A stretch of DNA of 64,000 nucleotides from Tunturiibacter gelidiferens. GTDB taxonomy: Bacteria; Acidobacteriota; Terriglobia; Terriglobales; Acidobacteriaceae. The first letter of the stretch is position 1, and every line of letters starts with the position of its first letter. The position numbers and the translations under genes were made by a program. The notes under the pieces were generated by a model, which did no database searches, was not told the origin of the DNA, and worked only from the letters and a program-made list of their open reading frames with translations. This document shows, piece after piece, positions 1 through 7,289 of this stretch. The stretch covers positions 1 to 64,000 of the forward strand of contig NZ_JACCCV010000003.1 of assembly GCF_013410115.1 (NCBI RefSeq). The letters run 5' to 3'.

Positions 1-38
1 GTATTACCACATTCCCACCGCACGGCGACGGCTACGTG

Positions 39-83
39 TTTAGAATGACATTTCTAAAGAGCAGTCTTCCCTGACATTTCTAA
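39..83. repeat. Direct and inverted short repeats at left edge
   Basis: The 12-mer TGACATTTCTAA occurs twice, at 46-57 and 72-83, 26 bp apart. TTTAGAA at 39-45 is the reverse complement of TTCTAAA at 52-58. Clustered terminal repeats of this kind are common at the ends of some insertion sequences, so this may be the end of an IS whose body lies left of the window. No transposase is visible here, so the identity is a guess. Confidence 0.35.
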
Positions 84-191
84 CGGGACGGAACACGCTT
101 TGTGCCGAACGTGGCTGTGGACGATCAGAATGATTCCGGAGTGATAGTCACTGGAGCCAGCAGCCACACACCGCCCGAACGACCTTGTTCC

Positions 192-626
192 TCAAGCCTG
201 TTTTTCTTCAGGAAAGAGCGCCACAGGCTCAGCAGGTTTTTCCCAAACCGTGAAGTCGATCATGACCTGTTCGTGGCCGTCAGGATGCTGTTCCCGCCAA
301 AGCTGCAGCAAGAGGGGCGGCATCTCTGAGAGCACGCACTTGGTGCGCCCAACCTTCGCATGGCAACGCAGGCACAGCGAGATCATCAGGTGGAGCAGCG
401 ACTTACCCGGTACACGATGATGAACGACAATCGACCGCTTGCGGCGTCCCGAGGCTCCGCATACGCGGCAACAATAGCCATCACGCTCTAAAACCGCTTC
501 GCGCAGTCCGCCGAAGTATTCCTCATCCTGTCGCTTAAGCGTGTAGCAGGTCCCACAGAGGCCCAGGGCGAGGATCTTCTCATTCCCGCACCGACAATAG
601 AGTGCCCTCTGTACGCCCGGCTTCAC
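192..626 (-). CDS. HNH endonuclease with N-terminal zinc ribbon
   Basis: About 144 residues from a GTG start that overlaps the stop of the upstream gene (GTGA). This start removes an arginine-rich, low-quality N-terminal extension. A Cys-x-Cys...Cys-x2-Cys ribbon lies at about residues 11-30. An HNH core follows: RDGYCCRVCG, then VVHH (catalytic His pair), then CLRCH. HNH proteins of this size are metal-dependent nicking or cleaving nucleases found in mobile elements and restriction systems. The overlap with the upstream gene indicates translational coupling. The target is unknown. Confidence 0.75.
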   Translation of the reverse strand: MKPGVQRALYCRCGNEKILALGLCGTCYTLKRQDEEYFGGLREAVLERDGYCCRVCGASGRRKRSIVVHHRVPGKSLLHLMISLCLRCHAKVGRTKCVLSEMPPLLLQLWREQHPDGHEQVMIDFTVWEKPAEPVALFPEEKQA

Positions 627-973
627 TGCTCCTCCAGTCCATGCACTCCGAGGTTGATGTCTGTTTCGATCCGGCCTTCTTTCCAAGGGGCCGTTCTCTC
701 TTGAGCGAAGGGGATGCCGTTCACCCGTGCATCGCCGCCGGCGTCGAAGAGCAGACCCCACGTATCGGAGTAGCCGTCTTCCCTGCCCTCTGCGATGGCC
801 TGGTTGTGACGGGCCAGCTCCAACATTTCTGTATCGGCATCTTCCCAACCAACGCGCCAGCAGAGATGTGCCCCTTCAAAGTCGGGGATGGCAGTAAGGC
901 GCGCCCGATACCCTGCGGCATACTCTTCTTTGTCCCAATGGCCCTTCAGCGCTTCCAGTCCGGGGTGGATCAT
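623..973 (-). CDS. Small protein, possible Rmf-like fold, upstream of HNH gene
   Basis: A 116-residue protein with a clear AAGGAG ribosome-binding site 7 bases before ATG at 973. The N-terminal half contains GYRARLTA and CWRVGWEDAD, a spacing that recalls the ribosome modulation factor-like domain (Gly-aromatic ... W-x2-GW). That resemblance is weak and is inference only. The rest is acidic and has no motif I recognise. It is the first gene of a two-gene operon with the HNH nuclease, so a regulatory or protective role for that nuclease is possible but untested. Confidence 0.6.
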   Translation of the reverse strand: MIHPGLEALKGHWDKEEYAAGYRARLTAIPDFEGAHLCWRVGWEDADTEMLELARHNQAIAEGREDGYSDTWGLLFDAGGDARVNGIPFAQERTAPWKEGRIETDINLGVHGLEEQ

Positions 974-1374
974 TCGTTTTCTCCTTGAGCGTTGCAGCTA
1001 AGTACGAGGTGTTTGGATAGGCTCTTTAACTCCCGGCATAGGTGTAAGGATATTTTCAAAAATACTCTAAAACCGCGCAAATTTCAGGGGACTATACAGT
1101 GGAAATATACCCCAGAGCGACGTGTTACGTTGAGCAAGGTAGGATCGGAACTATGGGTGAGAGGTCTATCTTTTCCGGCGTTGCTCGAAGCGAAAACTCC
1201 GATACTGAGCTGCTTGTAATCTTCTGCACTATTCGTACACATTCCAAACGCCGATGATGTGGTGCACACTGCTTGTGAGCGGCTCGAATCCATTCTGGAG
1301 AGTATGCCTGCCTCCGTCTCTTGAAGTTCAGGACATACGGTGAACGATCTTTCTAAGGTGTGTAAAGTAGCTGA
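974..1374. other. Non-coding gap between divergent genes
   Basis: About 400 bases separating the minus-strand HNH operon from the plus-strand SEC-C/TPR gene. It should contain the promoters of both. No strong promoter, RNA or repeat is apparent. The short open frames here lack a ribosome-binding site and protein-like composition. Confidence 0.5.
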
Positions 1375-1995
1375 ATGGGAGAGCACAAAAAACATTCGTG
1401 TCCGTGCGGAAGCGGAAAGCACAAGATGGCGTGCTGCCAAGGAATGCCTCACAGTACACAAGAACCATACAGGCTGGTTATCAATGCAACTCCGGAAGAG
1501 GAAGAGCTGCATGCGACAGCTCGGGGTCTGGCCCAAGCCGGAAAGCATGCCGAAGCCTGTGACCTCTTCGAAGAGCTCGTGGCTCTAAATCCAGACAACC
1601 CGATGAGCTGGAACTCTCTTGGCAACGAGTACGAGGCCACTGGTCACACTGATAAGGCGTGGCTCGCTTTAAAGAGAGGTCACGAGGTTGATCCGGCGTT
1701 CCCCTCGATACTCTACAATCTGGGAAACCTGGCATTAGACCGCTGTGTGAAGCTCCATAACACCGGCCTCTCCAGCAAGGCCGATATACAAAAAATGGCC
1801 GTGGAAGCGATTGGCTACTTCAATGATTGTTTGAACCGACATCCCGACTACGCGGAGTGCCACTACAACATTGCTTCTGCTCACCGCATGAACCAAGACG
1901 CACATAGGGCCAGCGCTCACATGACGAAAGCGCTCAAACTAAATCCGGCATTCGAGTTGCCTCCAGGCTGGCGTACTGAGAAGGCGAGGACATAA
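1375..1995 (+). CDS. SEC-C metal-binding motif and TPR protein
   Basis: 206 residues. The first 22 contain a textbook SEC-C zinc motif: Cys9, Cys11, GSG at 12-14, Lys17, Cys20, Cys21. The remainder is tetratricopeptide repeats (for example NPDNPMSWNSLGNEYEATG and HPDYAECHYNIASAH), so it probably binds protein or ribonucleoprotein partners through the TPR superhelix. It starts at the ATG that places the SEC-C motif at the extreme N-terminus, although no strong ribosome-binding site is visible. The next gene begins 7 bases after its stop. Both sit tail-to-tail with the BREX operon. The function is not established. Confidence 0.75.
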   Translation: MGEHKKHSCPCGSGKHKMACCQGMPHSTQEPYRLVINATPEEEELHATARGLAQAGKHAEACDLFEELVALNPDNPMSWNSLGNEYEATGHTDKAWLALKRGHEVDPAFPSILYNLGNLALDRCVKLHNTGLSSKADIQKMAVEAIGYFNDCLNRHPDYAECHYNIASAHRMNQDAHRASAHMTKALKLNPAFELPPGWRTEKART

Positions 1996-2002
1996 CGTCA
2001 CT

Positions 2003-3781
2003 ATGGCCGATCAGCGATTCGTTCCTGTCAACAGCGAATTTTTTCTGGATCTACATTACACGGAGCGAGCAGAGGCTAAGCGAATTGCTAGGCGTCGAAT
2101 CAGCGAATGCTTCAAGTACGGCATAAAACGGCTAAAGATTGTGTATGGCAGCCCGGACAACTTCGCCGGCAGCATCGCCGAGTCCATTTTCGAACTCGTC
2201 TGGGAAAGCGATCTGCTAGCTCTGGAGATGTTGCCAGCTTACGTGTTCATGCGTGATCCCGATCCCAAAGAGATCTCGACTTACGTAACGCTGTTTATAC
2301 GTGAGAACCCGACACCTGCCCTCGTTGACGTGGATACATCGTTCGAACCTTTTGTTGCCAAGTTCGAGAAGGATATCCCGAAGCGACTGCGGTGCGACAA
2401 CCCATACCATCCACTCCGAACACAACATACCCTTGAATGGACGGCACGCGCGATCGGTCATGGTTGCACACCAGCTATTCTTCAGTCCCTTTACAGTCAA
2501 CAGTCCGTGAGCTTATCGGGTCCAGGGACTCTAGTGTCATGGCCGATGATGTGTGAAATGGCGATGAAGTATCGCAAGGAAGCCAAAGCTGGAGGGTCTT
2601 CAATTCGTCAATCCGCCGATATGCCGGTGCAGGAATCGGAGAAGGCAGTTCCAGTCAGCCACTTCCCTCCTCCAGGCTCAACTCCTTCGGCACAGGCGAT
2701 CATTGCATCTGCGGTTTATTTGGAAGAGCAGAGCCGTTATGCCGAGGTCGAGCAACTCCTGAATGACCTGCTCACAGGAACGGGAGATCTACTTGGTTCG
2801 GAGACCGAGGAAGCAATGCTTATACTCGGTCGCGTGATGATGGCAACAAACAACGCTGAAGCGGAGACAATGCTTCTTCGCGCCTATGAGCAGAGGGAGA
2901 AGAGGGTTCCGGGTACGGCAAGCATGTTGCCCATGATCAAGGCCCTGATCGAGTATTACCACCGGTCCGGGGAGTTCGATCGGGCAAAGATAATGCTGTC
3001 GGCAGCAAGCGACATTGCTCGCGACTCTTTCACCAGCGTCTCCGTATCTTCGATGATCGCTGGCGCTCTTCAGGCTGCGCAGTTCGAACATTTCGCTGGT
3101 AGGCACAAGCAATCGTTGGAGACCCTGAAAGATCTCTCGTCTTTGTTGGACAAGCGCAAGCTGAAGCCTGCTGACAATGTCCTGCGCTTCGATCTCTTGG
3201 GGCTCAACTATCTTGTACTAGGTCGGTTCCTTGAATCTGAAATTGCTTTCAAGGCTGCGCTACGCATAGCAAACAAGAGCCGGGTAGGAATCAACGCGAG
3301 AGCCCACGTGCTCATGCACATGGGGCGCCTTTTGCGGAAAACCGGACGACTGATTGAGGCAGTTGCCACCTATGAAGACGGACTCTCCTTATTGCGTGGC
3401 GACGAGATGGGTACACATGATTTCTTGCGTGCCAACCTTCAATCCAGCCGTGGAGTGACATTGAAAACCATGGGAGAATACGCTCGAGCCGAAGAGGACT
3501 ACGACACAGCTTTGGAACTCTTTGAAAGGTGCGGATCTCAGGAACATCCTGAGTACGCAGGAACCTTGTTGAGCCGAGCGATGCTTCATTTTCACCTAAA
3601 CCAATTGGAGTTGGCTGACAAACGTGCGAGGGCAGCCCTGGCGATCATCGAGATGAAGGTAGTAGCTGACAAGTATTTCCTTCAAACCTGTTACGGAAGC
3701 CTTTTCCAGATCGCCAAAGGTAGGGGCCGCTTGGCTGAAGCTCAGGATTTCTATGACAGAGGTCTAGCGGTCGATCGCTAG
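2003..3781 (+). CDS. Smr-like N-terminal domain fused to TPR array
   Basis: 592 residues, 7 bases downstream of the SEC-C gene. Residues about 13-60 (starting FFLDLHYTERAEAKRIARRR) follow the Smr pattern: an LDLH start, an amphipathic helix, a second helix, then LKIVYGS in place of the usual I-x-GKG strand and loop. Smr domains bind or nick nucleic acid (MutS2, SmrA/B). Residues about 250-590 are repeated TPR-like helical hairpins. The middle segment (about 130-200) is unassigned. Its position at the downstream flank of BREX-2 and its pairing with a SEC-C/TPR protein suggest a two-protein accessory unit. The Smr assignment is moderate, the TPR assignment strong. Confidence 0.65.
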   Translation: MADQRFVPVNSEFFLDLHYTERAEAKRIARRRISECFKYGIKRLKIVYGSPDNFAGSIAESIFELVWESDLLALEMLPAYVFMRDPDPKEISTYVTLFIRENPTPALVDVDTSFEPFVAKFEKDIPKRLRCDNPYHPLRTQHTLEWTARAIGHGCTPAILQSLYSQQSVSLSGPGTLVSWPMMCEMAMKYRKEAKAGGSSIRQSADMPVQESEKAVPVSHFPPPGSTPSAQAIIASAVYLEEQSRYAEVEQLLNDLLTGTGDLLGSETEEAMLILGRVMMATNNAEAETMLLRAYEQREKRVPGTASMLPMIKALIEYYHRSGEFDRAKIMLSAASDIARDSFTSVSVSSMIAGALQAAQFEHFAGRHKQSLETLKDLSSLLDKRKLKPADNVLRFDLLGLNYLVLGRFLESEIAFKAALRIANKSRVGINARAHVLMHMGRLLRKTGRLIEAVATYEDGLSLLRGDEMGTHDFLRANLQSSRGVTLKTMGEYARAEEDYDTALELFERCGSQEHPEYAGTLLSRAMLHFHLNQLELADKRARAALAIIEMKVVADKYFLQTCYGSLFQIAKGRGRLAEAQDFYDRGLAVDR

Positions 3782-3836
3782 AGGACGCGATCAAGTCGTC
3801 ACAGCCGAAAGATCGCTCGCAGGTCGGCATGCGAAG

Positions 3837-3855
3837 ATGCGTTCCTCGAACGCAT
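3837..3855. terminator. Stem-loop between convergent genes
   Basis: ATGCGTTC, a 3-nt loop, then GAACGCAT: a perfect 8-bp stem in the 107-bp gap between the end of the TPR gene and the end of brxHI. It is well placed to act as a bidirectional terminator, but there is no clear T-run on either side. Confidence 0.35.
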
Positions 3856-3888
3856 ACAAAGAACAAGCTGTCGCCAAGGTACGCATGA

Positions 3889-5979
3889 CTACCTGTTGCC
3901 CGAGTAGAATCGTGGCTCAGATAGTATTGCCGAAGCCTGCGGAATGTCTACATATCGTGCCTTGATGAAGTCCTTCTGATGATTGGCAGAAAGACATTCC
4001 CAGAATTTGACTTTGATTGAAGGGGTTGCGGCGGTAGGCAGTTGTTCGGCTTGGGATGGGATAATCGCCTCCAGGAGAGTCTTTACGGTGTGGACGGGCG
4101 AAGAGCCTTGGAATTCCACAAAGTAATTGTCGAACGCAGAGACAGATCCCCCTTCGCGTGTAATCATTTCGGCAAGCGCCGCGTTCGCCTTGAGCCCGCC
4201 GAACGTCCACCATTTGGTTTGACCTGTTCCCGGTTCCGAGCTGACCACGGTAGCCTGTGCCCTTGCAACTATGATTTCGCTCCGGGCAGTCGTGATTTCG
4301 GAGACAGCCCTTCTAGACCACATCGGATCAATCTCTTCTCCTGTAAGAATGTCACGAACAGCACGGCATACACGGTAGCTAAGGGGTACACTCTCCCCCA
4401 ACCACCGCGATTTTCCCAGCGCATCAATCGGAACAACGTGGGCAATAGATCGTTTTCGGTCCAGGTGGGTCACTTCCCAGGCCCTTCCTCCGAGGGAGAT
4501 TATGATTGGTTGTTGTCCGAATTTTGCGAAGGACAAGGGATGAACAGAACCGAGATTGTCGGCGCCGCAGATGACCTGACAGAGCAAAGGGGTATCGAAT
4601 ACCGACGCCAACGCCATGAAATGCTTGGCACCATACAACCGCTCGGCCGCTGGCCCTAGGCCCAAGATTCCAGAGTCCTCGAAAAGAAGATCCGATTCAA
4701 GCATGTGAGTGATTAGTTGGCGTGTGATTTCCGTTGGCTCGCCGGTGGCCCGCAAGACAGTTGAGTCGTCGAAGTTTCGCGAGGCTCCTCCGTCTTGACG
4801 AATGATAGCCATGATCTGCTGAGCAATCACTGTGTATGGAGCCGGTGGGGGCAAAAGTTCCTCGACGAAGCCTTCTTTCCATAGCCGGAGTAGGGCGGCA
4901 GCTCGGATTAGAGATTCGCTGTGCGTAGCGAGAAAGAGACAGTTGCGATGCGAATTCGCTCGCCGACCCGTTCGTCCGAGACGTTGGAGGAACGATGCAA
5001 CAGTTGCAGGTGCGTCAATTTGCAGTACGCGGTCCAGATCTCCAACATCAATCCCCAGTTCTAGTGTGCTGGTCGCTACGATTACACAATCTTTTGATTC
5101 TCGAAAAGCTCGCTCCGTTTGGCGCCGTTCGTCAACACTCAACGAACTGTGATTGACAAAGGTGACAGTGCCAGTTGCACGCAGCAAAGAGGCCACTTTT
5201 TCAGCTTGGGCGCGACTGTCACAGAACACCAACCGCTTTTCACCCCGGTTCAGTCTTGAGATAACAAGCGCCGCATTTTCAACGCTGCCAACATAATCCA
5301 GTTGGACTTCCGTCGTCTTGGTTGGGCCGTCGGCGTGCGGAGAAATTACGCAGTCGTGGGAACGATTGCGAGTCATCCAGGCCAAGATATCCTTGGGATT
5401 CCCAATTGTTGCCGACAAACCAATCCTCTGCGGTTGACAACCAGCGAGGTCGGAAATTCGCTCCAACAGCGTGAGAAGATGCCAACCTCGATCATCGCCG
5501 GCGAAGGAGTGAACCTCGTCGATGATCACACTCCGCAATGATCCGAAGAAGAACCGTCGGTCGGTACGATGTGAGATGAGCATAGCCTCCAGGCTCTCCG
5601 GGGTAGTAAGGAGAATGTCAGGAGGATTGCGGAGGATTGCGGAGCGTGATGCTTGTCCTACGTCGCCATGCCAAAGACCACAGGTCCGCCCAACAAGGGT
5701 GCAATAGAAAGATAAACGAGCTTCCAGATTATTCAGCAATGCCCGCAGTGGACAAACATAAAGAACACTGAGTCCATCCCACCCTTCGTCTAGCATTCGC
5801 GATAGAACGGGAAGAACGGCCGCTTCAGTCTTTCCACCGGCCGTCGGCGCAATCAGAAGGCAATTCACACCATCTAGAATCGGATCGACAGCATCTACCT
5901 GGAGTGGACGCAACTGTCGCCAGCCCAGACTATTGACAATATGATGTTGAATGCTCGGATGTAGGCGGTCGAATCCCAT
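3889..5979 (-). CDS. brxHI: BREX-2 DEAD/DEAH-box helicase BrxHI
   Basis: About 696 residues. Superfamily 2 helicase motifs are visible in order: Walker A APTAGGKT at residues 44-51, DEVH box (VIIDEVHSF), SAT motif (GLSATIGNP), then the second RecA lobe with ATSTLELGIDVGDLD and QRLGRTGRR. This Lhr-like arrangement is typical of BrxHI, the helicase specific to type 2 BREX. Its start (ATG 5979, or GTG three bases earlier) overlaps the stop of brxD as TGATG, so the two are translationally coupled. It is the last gene of the operon. In type 2 BREX the helicase is part of the core set; its exact step in phage restriction is not settled. Confidence 0.9.
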   Translation of the reverse strand: MGFDRLHPSIQHHIVNSLGWRQLRPLQVDAVDPILDGVNCLLIAPTAGGKTEAAVLPVLSRMLDEGWDGLSVLYVCPLRALLNNLEARLSFYCTLVGRTCGLWHGDVGQASRSAILRNPPDILLTTPESLEAMLISHRTDRRFFFGSLRSVIIDEVHSFAGDDRGWHLLTLLERISDLAGCQPQRIGLSATIGNPKDILAWMTRNRSHDCVISPHADGPTKTTEVQLDYVGSVENAALVISRLNRGEKRLVFCDSRAQAEKVASLLRATGTVTFVNHSSLSVDERRQTERAFRESKDCVIVATSTLELGIDVGDLDRVLQIDAPATVASFLQRLGRTGRRANSHRNCLFLATHSESLIRAAALLRLWKEGFVEELLPPPAPYTVIAQQIMAIIRQDGGASRNFDDSTVLRATGEPTEITRQLITHMLESDLLFEDSGILGLGPAAERLYGAKHFMALASVFDTPLLCQVICGADNLGSVHPLSFAKFGQQPIIISLGGRAWEVTHLDRKRSIAHVVPIDALGKSRWLGESVPLSYRVCRAVRDILTGEEIDPMWSRRAVSEITTARSEIIVARAQATVVSSEPGTGQTKWWTFGGLKANAALAEMITREGGSVSAFDNYFVEFQGSSPVHTVKTLLEAIIPSQAEQLPTAATPSIKVKFWECLSANHQKDFIKARYVDIPQASAILSEPRFYSGNR

Positions 5980-7289
5980 CACAACTCCAGATGGATCTCG
6001 TCAACGGAGGCGGCGGACCTTTCTTCAAAGCTGAGCTCTGCGCCAGCTACCGTAAGCTCAAAGTGCTTTTGAGGATCGAAATCGGGAAACTGCTCGATAC
6101 GATCTAAGATGTCCCCAACGAGCCTCTTGAGGTAGAGTCGCGGCGCGATGCCAACTTTCCCCCCTAGCTTTCCGACCATTGCGACAGCCAATTTCTTAAG
6201 AAAGGCATCATCGGCTAACGTACGAATGCGGTCCTCCGCATGTGATCCCTCAGCGACCAGGTCGCGCACTTTTCTGCCAACTTCCGTCAATCCGTCGATA
6301 TTTAAATTGCGCAAGCGAATCTGGACTGCTCGCGGATTATCGAAACGATCTTCTGGGCCAAATTCTACGTGGAGTCGTTGTGCAAGCGGGGGAAGTCGTT
6401 GAATGCCTTGAGGGCCGTCAAAGAAAGCCGGAGTTCCAGTTACAAGCAAATACAGCCCCGGAAAGCGTCCTCCGTACACCTCGTCTATAAGCTGCCGAAG
6501 CGCATTCAAACCTTTTTCCCGAACGTCGCCCCGCACTCGCTGAAGTGTTTCAACCTCATCCAGTACTACAATCAGACCGGCATACCCAGCGTCACGAAGC
6601 AGAACGAGTAAGCCCTGTAGAAAGCTAAGGGCTCCAAAATGGTCGACATTCCCCTTGATGCCGGCTCTGCGTTTGGCTGTTGCTGAGACGTTAGGTTGAC
6701 CTGCGAGCCATGACAGAAGCGCTTCCGCTTCCTCAATTTGTCCTTCAGCCAGCGCCGAACGGTACGCGCGGAGAGTGGCGGCAAAGGCGGGCGCCATCTT
6801 TGTGATGGAAGCGAGGCGCTTTTCCATCAGTTCATTAGTCCGATCCAACAGGTCAGTTTCATTCAGTTGCTGACCGCCGTTTGCCTGTAAGAGGTCTTCT
6901 TCTAAAGAAAAGAACCACGCATCGACAATAGAGCGGAACGCCCCTTGTTCTTGATCTGCGGTGGAAAGTCTCTCCATCAGACGGCGATAAACGGTTTCGA
7001 GGCGATGAAGGGGCGTCTCAGTCTCGCTTATCTGGACCTCGGCGACCGCGAATCCGTTGCGTTTCGCACGTTCTTGAAGCCAGCGTCCAAAAAAGGTCTT
7101 GCCGCTACCATATTCGCCACGGATCGCCTTCAGAACGCCGGAACCCGCGCGTACCGATTCGAGTTCGCCGTCGACGGCTAATGTAAAACGGTCCATGCCG
7201 ACTGCGAGCAAATCCAGTCCGCGTCTGGGGACTGTACCCGCGCGAAGCGCGTCGATCGTTTCTCGTCTTCGCTGGCGGCTAACGGCCAT
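5979..7289 (-). CDS. brxD: BREX-2 ATP-binding protein BrxD
   Basis: 436 residues from ATG at 7289, preceded by GGGGA at a 5-base spacing. This start lies inside the 3' end of pglZ (11-bp overlap). Walker A GEYGSGKT is at residues 58-65 and Walker B is in the segment GLIVVLDEVETLQRV. BrxD is an AAA-type ATPase (DUF2791 group) found in type 2 and some other BREX operons beside PglZ and BrxHI. Length and context match. It is probably cytoplasmic and assembles with the other Pgl proteins. Confidence 0.88.
   Translation of the reverse strand: MAVSRQRRRETIDALRAGTVPRRGLDLLAVGMDRFTLAVDGELESVRAGSGVLKAIRGEYGSGKTFFGRWLQERAKRNGFAVAEVQISETETPLHRLETVYRRLMERLSTADQEQGAFRSIVDAWFFSLEEDLLQANGGQQLNETDLLDRTNELMEKRLASITKMAPAFAATLRAYRSALAEGQIEEAEALLSWLAGQPNVSATAKRRAGIKGNVDHFGALSFLQGLLVLLRDAGYAGLIVVLDEVETLQRVRGDVREKGLNALRQLIDEVYGGRFPGLYLLVTGTPAFFDGPQGIQRLPPLAQRLHVEFGPEDRFDNPRAVQIRLRNLNIDGLTEVGRKVRDLVAEGSHAEDRIRTLADDAFLKKLAVAMVGKLGGKVGIAPRLYLKRLVGDILDRIEQFPDFDPQKHFELTVAGAELSFEERSAASVDEIHLEL

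Noticed and set aside
102..329. Plus-strand open frame opposite the HNH gene
   Set aside because: It overlaps the HNH coding region antisense, has no domain and poor composition.
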